The notes: generated by a model not told the origin, from the letters alone. A stretch of 37,480 bases of DNA from CAZIFG01 sp964539135 (GCA_964539135.1 CAZIFG010000019.1:1-37480), one strand, 5' to 3'. Shown: positions 16,991-25,710, counted from the stretch's first letter. A program made the numbers and translations.

Positions 16991-17482
16991 ATGCTAAAAA
17001 AAGAGATTCAAGAACAGAAACCATCCTTAAAAGAAGAAACAGGGTTAGGCCAAACACTGTCACCCTTCAGTTTGTTTTCTGTATTGCTAGAATGGAAAAT
17101 CATGGATGCCACCAATCCAGATTTTTCCTATATTCCCATTGAATATCTCGAGTATTTATCAAAAGCCAGCCAAACCCCAGACGAGCAAGGAGAAATCAAC
17201 CACATTATCATGTTATTTTGTGAACATTTGCAACTGTCTCAAACCGGAAATCGGAAGGTGCTACTGGACAGTGAAAAATACCATCAAATGTCACTTCAAT
17301 TTTCAATCACCTGCGAAATGGAAATTTTAAGACGGAAAGGCATCATTAAAAGCATTGATATTTCATACCTCTTTGATCCCAACCTCAAAACTGAAATTGC
17401 GCTCAAGGTCAAAGTCCCTTTAACCACCCCTTTAAAAGATAAAATTAAAGAAATGGGAATTAACTTAAAACTAGAAAAATAA
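16991..17482 (+). CDS. Hypothetical cytoplasmic protein
   Basis: 163 residues with no signal peptide, membrane segment or motif I recognise. The N-terminal 20 residues are charged, the middle is mixed helix with several Cys and Met residues, and the C-terminal third ('LKTEIALKVKVPLTTPLKDKIKEMGI') looks like a strand-turn-helix unit. It has its own promoter a few bases upstream, and codon and base use match other + genes, so it is probably a real gene. A small hairpin (ACCCTT/AAGGGT, 17492-17509) follows without a T-run. Confidence 0.6.
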   Translation: MLKKEIQEQKPSLKEETGLGQTLSPFSLFSVLLEWKIMDATNPDFSYIPIEYLEYLSKASQTPDEQGEINHIIMLFCEHLQLSQTGNRKVLLDSEKYHQMSLQFSITCEMEILRRKGIIKSIDISYLFDPNLKTEIALKVKVPLTTPLKDKIKEMGINLKLEK

Positions 17483-17550
17483 AAACCATGTTTAACCCTT
17501 CCGAAAAAGGGTATTCCCTATAGTAGGCCTGTTTCGCAACAACCCCATTA

Positions 17551-17579
17551 TAGTCAAATAAAAAAAGTATTGATAGGAT
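17551..17579 (+). promoter_or_regulatory. Probable promoter of the AI-2E family gene
   Basis: TAGTCA (17551-17556), 17-base spacer, TGATAGGAT (extended -10, hexamer 17574-17579), six bases before ATG 17586. The intervening AGGGGC could instead be a poor, very close ribosome-binding site. Confidence 0.4.
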
Positions 17580-17585
17580 AGGGGC

Positions 17586-18590
17586 ATGGAAAGAGAATTA
17601 AAAATTGACCGCGTTATTCCCATTACATTGATCATCATTGCGTCTATTTTAGTAACCGCCTCGCTCTACATCATGAAATCCGTCCTCATTCCCTTTACAT
17701 TCTCTATTTTTTTATACATGCTCATTTTACCCGTTGTCATTTGGATTGAAAAAATAACCAAAACAAATAAAACCATCGCATTAATCATCACATTTTGTAT
17801 CTTAATGCTGATTTTTATAGGCCTAACAATAGGAGTAGGTCTAATGCTTCAACGCCTCGTCAATGATAGTGGCGAGTATCAAACACAAGTACTTAGTATC
17901 TTGGACCATGCAGCAATCACCAGTGCCCAAAAGGGATATCCCATCGACATCACAGCACTCAAAACATCGGTTGAAGAATTCCCCATCATGAAATATATTG
18001 CCCAAATCAGTAAAAGTATTGTTAAAATTATAGGCAATATTATCTTGGTCTTTATTTTTACCTTATTCATTCTCATGGGTAAAAAAGATCACAAAAAAGA
18101 AGGCTATATCGATGCTGAAATACACAATAAAATCACCCATTACATTTTTTTAAAATCCATACTTTCAATTATTTCAGCCAGCATTTGCGGTTTAGTTTTA
18201 TTTATTGGCAATGTTAAACTGGCTATTTTATTCGGATTTTTTACATTTTTTCTACATTTTATACCCAACATAGGCGCTATTATTGCGGTGCTACTCCCTA
18301 TACCCGTCATCCTGCTGCAATTTAATTCCATTGCTCATATCGTGCTTATCATTGCCTCTCTAGGCACAATTCAATTTATTATTGGCCATATTGTAGAACC
18401 CAAAGTCATGGGAAATAATTTAGGGCTACATCCCGCCATTGTACTATTAGCCTTCTTATTTTGGGGCTTTATTTGGGGCATTCCTGGCATGTTTTTGTCC
18501 GTACCTATCACAGCTATCATCAAACTCATTTTATCTCGATCGCTACGAACAAAAAAACTGGCAAATCTTCTAGAAGGTCATTTTCATTAA
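17586..18590 (+). CDS. AI-2E family transporter (PerM/YdgG-like)
   Basis: 334 residues of polytopic inner-membrane protein. The layout is that of the family: two to three helices at the N-terminus (about 12-90), a shorter soluble stretch with a helical pair (about 90-145), then five or so helices. The conserved blocks 'FLHFIPNIGAIIAVLLPIPVILL' (about 218-240) and 'IQFIIGHIVEPKVMGNNLGLHPAIVLLAFLFWGFIWGIPGMFLSVPI' (about 260-306) are diagnostic. Family members have been linked to autoinducer-2 export and to Na+/H+ antiport; the substrate here is unknown. The following MFS gene starts 14 bases after its stop, so the two may be co-transcribed. Confidence 0.92.
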   Translation: MERELKIDRVIPITLIIIASILVTASLYIMKSVLIPFTFSIFLYMLILPVVIWIEKITKTNKTIALIITFCILMLIFIGLTIGVGLMLQRLVNDSGEYQTQVLSILDHAAITSAQKGYPIDITALKTSVEEFPIMKYIAQISKSIVKIIGNIILVFIFTLFILMGKKDHKKEGYIDAEIHNKITHYIFLKSILSIISASICGLVLFIGNVKLAILFGFFTFFLHFIPNIGAIIAVLLPIPVILLQFNSIAHIVLIIASLGTIQFIIGHIVEPKVMGNNLGLHPAIVLLAFLFWGFIWGIPGMFLSVPITAIIKLILSRSLRTKKLANLLEGHFH

Positions 18591-18604
18591 AAAGGCACTA
18601 CCCC

Positions 18605-19867
18605 ATGAAAAACATTTTTAAACAACATCCTCACATTACCACATTTGGCATTATGATGCTCTTTTTTTCAGCACCCGGGCAAACATTTTTACTCTCTTTA
18701 TTTATACATAAAATATTCACAGACTTAAACATTTCCATGAGTGTCTTTGCCGCACTATATTCAGGCGCAACACTCTCAGCCTCAATCCTTTTAAATCCCT
18801 TTGGCCGACTTTTAGATCGATTAAATTTAAAACTCATTTTAATCGGAAATGTCATCATGATGGCTGTAGGCTGTTTGATCTTAGGCACAGCCCAAAATGA
18901 AATCATGATATTTATTGCCTTTTTCTTACTTCGTCTCTTTGGACAGGGGGTTTTTTTATTAACAGCAAGCACCACCATCTCCAAATCCTTTCATCATAAC
19001 AGAGGACGCGCACTCTCTATCATGAGCTTAGGATTCCCATTATCAGAATTAATTTATCCGATTATTACAGTCATTTTAATCAGTCATTTTGGATGGCGCA
19101 CAACCTATATTTTATTTGGAATCAGCACACTGCTCATCATGTTGCCACTGGAATGGTACTGTATCAAAAAAAACAAATTGGAAAAAGGTGTCTATTTAGA
19201 AGAAGAAATGAGCGTTCAAGCCCAAACTCTCAATCTCCAAGATCCAATAATGCCCCATGATCCAGAAGGAATATCTCTAAAAGTAGCCCTTAAAAAACCC
19301 GTTTTCTACGCCACACTGGTAGCCAGCTGCGTCCCACCCCTCATCATGACAGGCATTTTCTTCCACCAAGAAACACTCTTCAAAATACACCATTGGCCAC
19401 TTTCACTCATGGCGACCGCCATTATGACCAGCGCCATCTGCAAAGCAAGCGGCGCCATGCTCATTGGGCCTTATATTGATAAGCACAAATTAACGCCGCC
19501 ATTCGCAATTTTAATTGCCATGCTTGGAATCGCCAGTATCATTGCAGGTTTTGGCGGCCCTATAGACATGATTTTTGTACTCTACGCCTTAATGGGAAGT
19601 GCCTTAGGCATGGCAGGGACCATTTTAGACGTCGTTTTACCCAATTTATTTGGCACAAAGCATTTAGGAAGTATCAAAGGATTTGTGGGCACATTCCGAA
19701 ATGGACTCACGGCCTTCGGACCTTTACCCCTGGCACTGGCCTTTGATTACGGCATCAGTATCCCCAAACTCATGCTAGCCACAGGCGTAGTCATCATGAG
19801 TATGGCCATCATTCCCATTGTCAGTGGCAGAACCAATCCAGAAATTAATACCCCATACCAAGAATAG
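18605..19867 (+). CDS. MFS transporter
   Basis: 420 residues with about 12 transmembrane helices in two halves separated by a hydrophilic loop near residues 195-225. The motif 'GRLLDRLNLKLILIGN' after helix 2 is the major-facilitator motif A (G-x-L-x-D-R-x-x-x-x-R/K) with small changes; 'GPYIDKHKL' is its counterpart in the second half. The overall pattern resembles the monocarboxylate/oxalate-formate antiporter group, but the substrate cannot be told. ATG 18605 was chosen; the frame extends upstream to 18461 but that part would lie inside the AI-2E gene and is hydrophilic and basic. The ribosome-binding site (AAAGGC) is weak. Probably in an operon with the AI-2E gene. Confidence 0.9.
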   Translation: MKNIFKQHPHITTFGIMMLFFSAPGQTFLLSLFIHKIFTDLNISMSVFAALYSGATLSASILLNPFGRLLDRLNLKLILIGNVIMMAVGCLILGTAQNEIMIFIAFFLLRLFGQGVFLLTASTTISKSFHHNRGRALSIMSLGFPLSELIYPIITVILISHFGWRTTYILFGISTLLIMLPLEWYCIKKNKLEKGVYLEEEMSVQAQTLNLQDPIMPHDPEGISLKVALKKPVFYATLVASCVPPLIMTGIFFHQETLFKIHHWPLSLMATAIMTSAICKASGAMLIGPYIDKHKLTPPFAILIAMLGIASIIAGFGGPIDMIFVLYALMGSALGMAGTILDVVLPNLFGTKHLGSIKGFVGTFRNGLTAFGPLPLALAFDYGISIPKLMLATGVVIMSMAIIPIVSGRTNPEINTPYQE

Positions 19868-19885
19868 CCCCATCTATAAATAGAG

Positions 19886-20683
19886 CTAAGACAGGTCCAA
19901 AGATACCTTGTAGCCTGTAAATTTTCGAATATTTAAGACCATGCCCTCATCAAAAATAAGATATTGCCCTTTAATTCCGAGCAAAATACCCGAAAAAAAA
20001 GAAGATCGATCAAAAGAAAAACTGATCACTTTACGCGGAACCTCAAGAACGGGATATTGAAACAAGTGCATACTCACATCGGAAAGCAAATACATTGAAA
20101 ACTGAGGCATTAAAAAGGGTTTAATTTCAGAAAAAACATCCCATAACGAGCGATCATCAATGACGTTTTTAAGCATGGCTTGCCACGCAGTTCTATCACT
20201 CAGATACTGTTTCAAAAACACCTCTATACACCCCGCAAGATAGCGATTAGGTGTTTCTGCAATCGCAATAGCTTCAACCGCACCCTGATCAATCCAGCGC
20301 GTAATCGCATTGGATTTACGAGTGACCCCAACCTTAATGCCCGATGTTTTAGACAAATAGACAAAATGAGGGCTCAAATGATGTTCTTTTTCCCAATCCA
20401 AATCCCGACCTTCATTCAAATGGGCACGGCATAACTCCGGTCGCATGATACAATCCGAGGTAAAAGGGGAAGATAAAAAGCAGGCATAACAATAGCCCTG
20501 AAAAAAAGATTTTTTAGTTCGTTTTTGACAGCCCTGGCAGATAATTTCATTCAAAAAACGAAAGGTAAATTCGTGATTTAAATAGGCATTTAAATCCAAT
20601 TTATCCTCACCAAGGATGAGCGTATAACGAACAGGATCGTCATGGCTAACCTCTAATTTTGTTAAAACACCGGAAAAAAGCAT
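19886..20683 (-). CDS. DUF2797 protein with N-terminal zinc-binding cysteines
   Basis: 265 residues. Residues 49-68 hold four cysteines in two CxxC pairs (CQGC, CYAC), a probable zinc site. The block 'CRAHLNEGRDLDWEKEHHLSPHFVYLSKTSGIKVGVTRKSNAITRWIDQGA' is the DUF2797 signature and includes a Tyr-Leu ... Gly-Val-Thr/Arg pattern that resembles the GIY-YIG fold. Function is not established. It has an extended -10 box (TGATATACT, hexamer 20696-20691) seven bases before ATG 20683 and no Shine-Dalgarno site, so is likely leaderless. It is convergent with the MFS gene, 18 bases between stops, with no strong terminator seen. Confidence 0.88.
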   Translation of the reverse strand: MLFSGVLTKLEVSHDDPVRYTLILGEDKLDLNAYLNHEFTFRFLNEIICQGCQKRTKKSFFQGYCYACFLSSPFTSDCIMRPELCRAHLNEGRDLDWEKEHHLSPHFVYLSKTSGIKVGVTRKSNAITRWIDQGAVEAIAIAETPNRYLAGCIEVFLKQYLSDRTAWQAMLKNVIDDRSLWDVFSEIKPFLMPQFSMYLLSDVSMHLFQYPVLEVPRKVISFSFDRSSFFSGILLGIKGQYLIFDEGMVLNIRKFTGYKVSLDLS

Positions 20684-20690
20684 GGTAGGC

Positions 20691-20696
20691 AGTATA
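20691..20696 (-). promoter_or_regulatory. Extended -10 box of the DUF2797 gene
   Basis: TATACT with TG one base upstream on the minus strand; seven bases before ATG 20683. Confidence 0.5.
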
Positions 20697-20741
20697 TCAT
20701 AAATTAAAAAAGAAAGCGTTTAATATCAGAGAACTATACTG

Positions 20742-20822
20742 CCCCCAGTTAAGAATGGATAAAAAGAAGGAGGTGATTCTAGCCTAATTTTCTCTTTACT
20801 TTTTTCTTGACTTAATTGGGGG
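20742..20822. repeat. Short element with inverted ends (possible IS remnant or MITE)
   Basis: CCCCCAGTTAAG (20742-20753) and CTTAATTGGGGG (20811-20822) are inverted copies with one mismatch, 81 bases from end to end. Between them lies AAGGAGG and a ten-codon frame starting at ATG 20755 that ends at once. The ends recall the C-run ends of IS3-type insertion sequences, so this may be what is left after internal deletion. No transposase remains. The gap 20684-20891 otherwise holds only the terminator next to ccsA. Confidence 0.45.
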
Positions 20823-20836
20823 AATTACAGAAACCA

Positions 20837-20878
20837 AAAATCTCCTCGGGGCTTCGACTACGCTCAGCCGCCGATTTT
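20837..20878 (-). terminator. Terminator of the ccsA operon, REP-like core
   Basis: AAAATC (20837-20842) pairs with GATTTT (20873-20878), and GGCT/AGCC (20850-20853, 20866-20869) forms the GC-rich top, around the core CTTCGACTACGCTCAGC. On the minus strand it follows the ccsA stop by 13 bases and ends in GATTTTTGG. The core resembles a widespread extragenic palindrome type with a GTAG centre on the other strand. Confidence 0.6.
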
Positions 20879-20891
20879 AAACCTCAAACCT

Positions 20892-22748
20892 TTATTTTTT
20901 TAACGATGAAATCCAATACTTCCGAGGTAAAAGAGCCAAAGAAACAATCAAAAGTTGAGAAAAAATAAAAAGCATCAACCACATAAAAGCACCCTCCATA
21001 AACCCATAAGAATGAAGCCCAATGCCCAGCATATTAACGCCAAACCAAGACAAACTCGTCACAATATTGCCCAAAACAGCCATCACCATAAAACCTCTAA
21101 TTTTAATCAGTTTCCCCATTCTCATATGTAAGGCAAGCGCATTCCAGATCACAATAAGCAAAGCACCATTTTCTTTGGGATCCCAGCCCCAAAAACGCCC
21201 CCAACTTTGGTCTGCCCAAATCCCCCCTAAAACAGTGCCCACAAAACTAAAAAACAAGGCAAAACAGACAATACCAAAAACAAGTTTAAAATAATCTTGC
21301 TCTTGCTCAGATGACAGTTTAGAACTTAATACCGCTTGCAAAATATACAAAATGGCAAAAAGACCTGCCAAAAAAGCCCCACTATATCCAATGGTAATGG
21401 TCACAACATGGGTCGCTAACCAAAAATTAGTATCTAAAACGGCTTGCATCATCTCCATCGTATCCCCAGTTAAAGCCAAATGATGCGCCACAATAAGCGT
21501 TAAAAATCCAATAATAGACGACACAATAATACCCAATCTATTTTTAGAATATCGTTCTAAAAGAAGGGCAACAAGAATGCCAATCCAGCCCACAAAAACA
21601 GCCGAAGAATATAAATTCGTCACTGGAGGACGTCCTTGAATATAAATACGAGAAAGTAGGCCAAAAGTATGCAAAATAAAACTCACCTTTAATAAGGCGT
21701 AACTCCAGTCATACCAAAATTTCCGAGTTGAAAATAAAGACACAAAAACAAGTAAAAAACACACCACATACAAAACCATGCTTTTATAAAACGGTTCAAT
21801 ATGATGAAAAAAGTATTCAAAATGTGTTTTTCGATAAAGAGAAGGGGACAAATTCGAAGAAACCTCTAAATAGCTTTGAGCCTCTTGATTAAATCCCTGA
21901 ATATCATGGGCGTGATACAAGGTAAAAATATTGGCGTAAGCCACAAGAGCAGGGTTAATCGCTTCTTTTTGAGCCATCAAAGACAAAAGGGCTTGTCCAG
22001 AATCCTGCCACTCATGCGCATCATCATAGTGAGAAAAGGAGGGCGCAATTCTAACCATAGAATATTCAGAAAGCGATTTATGATATTTAAAGGCCGCATT
22101 AAACATCCCCAAAACCAGACCTTCTTGCTGAGAAAGGGGCTGCCCCTGATTATATCGAGAAAACAAACGTAAGCCTTGGGGCAAAATGCGTTGGTATTGA
22201 TCCAAATAAGCGCGAGGAGAACCATGAACATCCCCAAAAAAGCTATATCGAAGACGTTGATACAAAACGACTTGAGTATAAAGATCTAAAATTTCTTTTT
22301 GAAACACAGACCGCTGCTCTTTTTTAAGTTCCTGAGCAGCAGACGCTTGCGCAATCAAAGCATCCATATGAGGCGCCACCTGATTAAAGGACACATAGCG
22401 ATTTTTTCCTTTTTCTAAGCCCAAAAATTCAGGTACAACATGATCGGGATTTAACAAGCGAAATAAAGGTTGATCATTCATAACCTTAGGATTCACAACA
22501 GCCTCTAAGACCCACTGGGTAGGAGAAAGGGATTCCCCCTCTAATTTAAAGGATTGTTTACCATGAATCGTAAGCAGCACCGTTCTTGCCATAGAATCAA
22601 AAGGTTTAATACGCCCATTGTGAAGAACCTGCCAATTTCCAAATCGATAAAGATCATAATCAGAACGAGATAGCCCCCCCACAAAAGAAAAACACCAGGC
22701 TAAAACACACACACTCACCCAAAAAAAAGGAGACTTAAAAAAACGCAT
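20892..22748 (-). CDS. ccsA: Cytochrome c biogenesis protein CcsA/ResC with large N-terminal domain
   Basis: Together with ResB it exports haem and joins it to apocytochromes c outside the inner membrane (System II). 618 residues: one N-terminal helix (9-26), a long predicted periplasmic domain (about 27-320) that begins 'LHNGRIKPFDSMARTVLLTIHGK', then about eight helices. The haem-handling tryptophan-rich (WWD) motif is at 514-525, 'QSWGRFWGWDPKENG'. Candidate axial histidines lie in helices at His360 and His447, with 'AHHLALTG' at 421-428. The family core is about 300 residues; the extra N-terminal domain resembles that of longer CcsA proteins from Bacteroidetes and planctomycetes more than that of Bacillus. 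ATG 22748 shares a base with the resB stop (TAATG) and follows AGGAGG, so translation is coupled. Confidence 0.92.
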   Translation of the reverse strand: MRFFKSPFFWVSVCVLAWCFSFVGGLSRSDYDLYRFGNWQVLHNGRIKPFDSMARTVLLTIHGKQSFKLEGESLSPTQWVLEAVVNPKVMNDQPLFRLLNPDHVVPEFLGLEKGKNRYVSFNQVAPHMDALIAQASAAQELKKEQRSVFQKEILDLYTQVVLYQRLRYSFFGDVHGSPRAYLDQYQRILPQGLRLFSRYNQGQPLSQQEGLVLGMFNAAFKYHKSLSEYSMVRIAPSFSHYDDAHEWQDSGQALLSLMAQKEAINPALVAYANIFTLYHAHDIQGFNQEAQSYLEVSSNLSPSLYRKTHFEYFFHHIEPFYKSMVLYVVCFLLVFVSLFSTRKFWYDWSYALLKVSFILHTFGLLSRIYIQGRPPVTNLYSSAVFVGWIGILVALLLERYSKNRLGIIVSSIIGFLTLIVAHHLALTGDTMEMMQAVLDTNFWLATHVVTITIGYSGAFLAGLFAILYILQAVLSSKLSSEQEQDYFKLVFGIVCFALFFSFVGTVLGGIWADQSWGRFWGWDPKENGALLIVIWNALALHMRMGKLIKIRGFMVMAVLGNIVTSLSWFGVNMLGIGLHSYGFMEGAFMWLMLFIFSQLLIVSLALLPRKYWISSLKK

Positions 22749-23887
22749 TACTTAAACCTCCTAGAAACAAAGTGTTTTAACATCAAAAGGAAGTGAATCA
22801 AAAGACCCAAAGAAATAATCAAACAGGAAATATAAGGAATACGCCAAGTGGGGTTTTCAACAACTTGCAAGACGGACAATGTATTGTTTTTACCAAAACT
22901 GGCCTGATAAAAGGTTTTACCTCTATATCGAAGCGGATGATTCATATAAATCAAAACCTCCCGATCTTCACCGGTTTCAAAGTCATGCAATCTGACTTTA
23001 CTGGAAAAATTCTTAGGAATGGTAGTCCCAGGATACACATCATGAGAAAAATCAAGTAAGGTTAAGCTAAACGGAAAGTAATAACGATGATACCGCAACA
23101 CAAATCCATAAGGAAGTGAGGCATCTGAAGACCGTTGCAAAGCCACCATATCCGTACTCAATAAAAAAGAATCTATTTTCTGACCCGATTTAAAAAGAGT
23201 CAACACAAGAGCTGGATTATTTTGCATGTCATCCTGAACAAAAACAGGAAGAGACTTCAAGGTTAAATAACGACCTATGCCTGTCGTATAAGGAGAATGA
23301 ACAGAAGCATCTTCAGACAATTCTAAAAGGACATTCGGAAAAAACTGATCGACTTGAAGTTCAAGCCCCAATTGAGACAAAGGAATCCGGTTTCCAGGCT
23401 TTAATAAGGACTCTGGAATGCTAATCACGCGATCCTCACTCGGCTGAGAGGTATCAATAACAGCCAATTCGAGCAAACGTCGATCTTGCGAATAAAAAGA
23501 CGTTTGTCCCTCTTCAATCATGCACTGAGATTCTCGCCCTAAATACGTGGTCAAGCCAGACCCTAAAACCAAAATAATAAGCCCTAAATGAATCAAGATA
23601 AGCCCTGAATTTCGAATAGACCATTTCAATTTATAAACCGTCGCAGAGATCAAGGAAAGTGAAAAAAGAATGCCCCAAAAAAGCCCCCCAGGAAACACCG
23701 GAATAGAATAAGCCCCAAAGGGCACAAAAATAAACCAAGATTGAAAAAACAGTTTTTGAGTATAAAAAATACCATGATTAACCTGAGCCAAAGTGCCCCA
23801 AAACACCAATATAAAAAGACCCAACAAAGACAAAGAGGCCAGTTTTAACGAAGAAAAAAAAGACGATAGTTTTTTAATGAGATCCAA
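22748..23887 (-). CDS. resB: Cytochrome c biogenesis protein ResB (CcsB)
   Basis: 379 residues, partner of CcsA. Three N-terminal helices (about 14-33, 60-78, 92-112), a long periplasmic region (about 115-345) and a final helix (350-370) match the ResB/Ccs1 layout; 'SSFFSSLKLASLSLLGLFILVFWGTLAQ' at the start and 'FYTQKLFFQSWF' are typical. The periplasmic part contains 'YMNHPLRYRGKTFYQASFG', a conserved block of the family. The start is TTG 23887, with AAGGAG six bases upstream. It overlaps the end of the lipoprotein gene by 14 bases in another frame, and its stop overlaps the ccsA start, so all three are one operon. Confidence 0.9.
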   Translation of the reverse strand: MDLIKKLSSFFSSLKLASLSLLGLFILVFWGTLAQVNHGIFYTQKLFFQSWFIFVPFGAYSIPVFPGGLFWGILFSLSLISATVYKLKWSIRNSGLILIHLGLIILVLGSGLTTYLGRESQCMIEEGQTSFYSQDRRLLELAVIDTSQPSEDRVISIPESLLKPGNRIPLSQLGLELQVDQFFPNVLLELSEDASVHSPYTTGIGRYLTLKSLPVFVQDDMQNNPALVLTLFKSGQKIDSFLLSTDMVALQRSSDASLPYGFVLRYHRYYFPFSLTLLDFSHDVYPGTTIPKNFSSKVRLHDFETGEDREVLIYMNHPLRYRGKTFYQASFGKNNTLSVLQVVENPTWRIPYISCLIISLGLLIHFLLMLKHFVSRRFK

Positions 23888-24419
23888 ATGACACTCCTTT
23901 CAAAAAGGTCTTAAATTCATCCAAATGGGCCCCAACGAGAGAAGAAGCCCCACTCAACTTAACAAATAAAACCTGATCATCATGTCGAATCATCCCAATT
24001 AAAAACCGTTTTTGAAAACCGTCTTCACTGGAAAGATCAAAAAAAAGACATTCAGAATGGCCAACGATAAAGCGATCTTTAATTTCAGATTCAGGCGAGA
24101 CAGAAGGTCCCAAATTCAATTGTCCGCGCCAACGGTCCAAATTAGGCCGAAGCTCTCCAGCAGATTCTGGCAACAAAATCAGTGTAATAACACCCCGTTC
24201 ATCCGAAGAAGAAGGCACAATAAAGGTACCCACTCTCATCCCGGAAGCAGGGCCCACAAGCCAAGTGGAAGGCGCAGTAAACTGAAGATCGGAACTCTGA
24301 GAAAAAGAAGGTCGAGGCGTATGATCATGTTTGGGAGTCGTAAAAAAATGAATAGATTCAGACTTACAACTTAAAAGTATAGAAGGTAAAAATAAAAGGA
24401 CAAAAAAGCGACCCGTCAT
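23874..24419 (-). CDS. Predicted lipoprotein, first gene of the cytochrome c biogenesis operon
   Basis: 181 residues from ATG 24419. Residues 1-18 are a lipoprotein signal: basic start, hydrophobic core FFVLLFLPSI and lipobox LLSC with Cys18. The mature part has 'FTAPSTWLVGPASGMRVGTF', 'LNLGPSVSPESEIKDRFIVGHSE' and 'GFQKRFLIGMIRHDDQVLFVKLSGASSLVGAHLDEFKTFL'. This pattern resembles lipoproteins often found beside ResB/CcsA (as in Bacteroidetes/planctomycete-type clusters), but I cannot name a family. Longer starts upstream are possible; ATG 24419 was chosen because the lipoprotein signal then begins at the N-terminus and the promoter at 24430-24458 fits. Stop overlaps resB. A part in cytochrome assembly is inferred from context only. 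Confidence 0.75.
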   Translation of the reverse strand: MTGRFFVLLFLPSILLSCKSESIHFFTTPKHDHTPRPSFSQSSDLQFTAPSTWLVGPASGMRVGTFIVPSSSDERGVITLILLPESAGELRPNLDRWRGQLNLGPSVSPESEIKDRFIVGHSECLFFDLSSEDGFQKRFLIGMIRHDDQVLFVKLSGASSLVGAHLDEFKTFLKGVSFGSH

Positions 24420-24429
24420 AACAGGGCGC

Positions 24430-24458
24430 ATTATCATATAGATCTTAAAGAGCGTCAA
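24430..24458 (-). promoter_or_regulatory. Promoter of the lipoprotein-resB-ccsA operon
   Basis: TTGACG (24458-24453), 17-base spacer, GATAAT (24435-24430), ten bases before ATG 24419, so the leader is about three or four bases. It lies just after the agmatinase stop codon. Confidence 0.6.
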
Positions 24459-24471
24459 CACTCCAACCCCC

Positions 24472-25500
24472 TTATTGATTAGATTCCCACATAGCCCCAC
24501 AAAGCAAGTGAAGCACACGCGCCCCCACATTTTCATCCCATTGTTTAGCAGAATCTGGAGACACTTCAACCAAGTCACACCCAATAATTTGCCGCTTAGA
24601 TTTGACCAATTGCCTCAATAAAAAAGAAAGTTGTGAAAAAGACAGCCCTCCAGGAACAGGAGTCCCTGTATGTGGACACAGGGCCGGGTCCAAACCATCA
24701 ATATCCATAGAAATATACACTTTATCAGGTAAAGCATTCACAATTTTTTTACAGAGAGATTCCCAACTTTTCCCCTCATGAAGATGATCCTGAATCTCTG
24801 AATCAAAAAAAGTTTTAATACGCCCATGAGACGATTTCATGCGTTGATATTCGTCTTCACAATAATCTCGAATCCCCACTTGAACCAAACGAGAAACAGG
24901 CGATAAATCCAAACAATTTTTCATAATACTTGCATGACTGTATTTAAATCCCTGATAGGTATCACGTAAATCCATATGAGCATCAATCTGTAAAATCCCA
25001 AATCCGTCTTCAATCACTTCTGAAAGTGCCTTTACAAGACCATAAGAAGTAGAATGATCACCCCCAACAAGTGCCAATAAACGATCCGACTCGATCCAAC
25101 GTTGAGATTCTGCATAAACCCAATCCACCATGGTTTGACACCCTTGGTTAACGGTTTCAAGCAAGGCCAAAATTTCAGGCGTAAGTTCCGCATCCGACTC
25201 AGAATGGGCAACAATGGCATTGGCCTGAGGTTTAAGCGTCTGGTTAAGCGCCAAAAGGTCTGGATTAAAATCAGCCATCATCATATCCGTGGGTACTAAA
25301 TTCGGAAAATCAGGGTTAAAAAGATCCAATTGATACGAAATATCTTTAATAGCTTGAGCCCCATTTACGGTACCCGAATGAAAACTAGTGGTGAGATCCC
25401 AAGATACAGGGATCAAAATCATTTCCGCCGCCTCTAATGAAGGGGCCACCCCAAAAAGCTCTCCTTTAATCCCTACACCATTGTCTAAACTCATTGCCAT
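24472..25500 (-). CDS. speB: Agmatinase / ureohydrolase family enzyme
   Basis: 342 residues. All manganese-binding blocks of the arginase superfamily are present: 'LVGGDHSTSYG', 'LQIDAHMDLRD' (Asp-Ala-His-x-Asp) and 'SMDIDGLDPALCPHTGTPVPGGLS'. These enzymes release urea from a guanidino compound. The 'DPALCP.TGTPVPGG' form is typical of agmatinase (agmatine to putrescine), but guanidinobutyrase, arginase or formimidoylglutamase cannot be excluded. The N-terminal ~50 residues include 'VSWDLTTSFHSGTVNGAQAI', also typical. Two TATAAT boxes lie upstream (25516-25511 and 25534-25529 on the minus strand); the upstream one gives a leader that contains AGGA, the nearer one would be almost leaderless. 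Confidence 0.88.
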   Translation of the reverse strand: MAMSLDNGVGIKGELFGVAPSLEAAEMILIPVSWDLTTSFHSGTVNGAQAIKDISYQLDLFNPDFPNLVPTDMMMADFNPDLLALNQTLKPQANAIVAHSESDAELTPEILALLETVNQGCQTMVDWVYAESQRWIESDRLLALVGGDHSTSYGLVKALSEVIEDGFGILQIDAHMDLRDTYQGFKYSHASIMKNCLDLSPVSRLVQVGIRDYCEDEYQRMKSSHGRIKTFFDSEIQDHLHEGKSWESLCKKIVNALPDKVYISMDIDGLDPALCPHTGTPVPGGLSFSQLSFLLRQLVKSKRQIIGCDLVEVSPDSAKQWDENVGARVLHLLCGAMWESNQ

Positions 25501-25572
25501 CCCATCCTATTATAAAATAAGCCTCATTATAATAGAGAATGTAAAAATAAAATAGGTAAAACCCCTGTTTAA

Positions 25573-25709
25573 GGGACTATTGCAAAACGCCTACGTTTGG
25601 ATCAGCTGGAAGGCATTCCGAATCTGAAAGCCCTTATACCTAATAAATGAGGACTTGAGGACGAGGATACCACAGCAGATCTCCAAAATAGGCATTTTGC
25701 AACAGTCCC
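25573..25709. mobile_element. 137-bp MITE-like repeat, copy 1
   Basis: The ends are imperfect inverted repeats of about 36 bases, outermost GGGACT(A/G)TTGCAAAA on each strand. TTTAA directly flanks both ends (25568-25572 and 25710-25714), as expected for a 5-bp target duplication. The centre contains an inverted repeat around AAGCCC. It carries no gene. The right-hand TTTAA contains the stop codon of the epimerase-like gene. The copy at 29549 is the same length and about 88-90% identical by eye. The end sequence recalls those of IS6-type insertion sequences, but the helper transposase is not in the window. Confidence 0.88.
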
Positions 25710-25710
25710 T

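Noticed and set aside
17492..17509. Hairpin ACCCTT/AAGGGT after the hypothetical gene as a terminator
   Set aside because: Short stem and no T-run in either direction.
15471..17534. Shared 11-mer TAGGCCTGTTT upstream of the patatin and AI-2E genes as an operator
   Set aside because: Only two occurrences at different positions relative to the promoters; probably chance.
17524..17546. Possible decayed right end of the 137-bp repeat (TAGGCCTGTTTCGCAACAACC)
   Set aside because: Needs two inserted bases and several changes to align; too weak to separate from chance.
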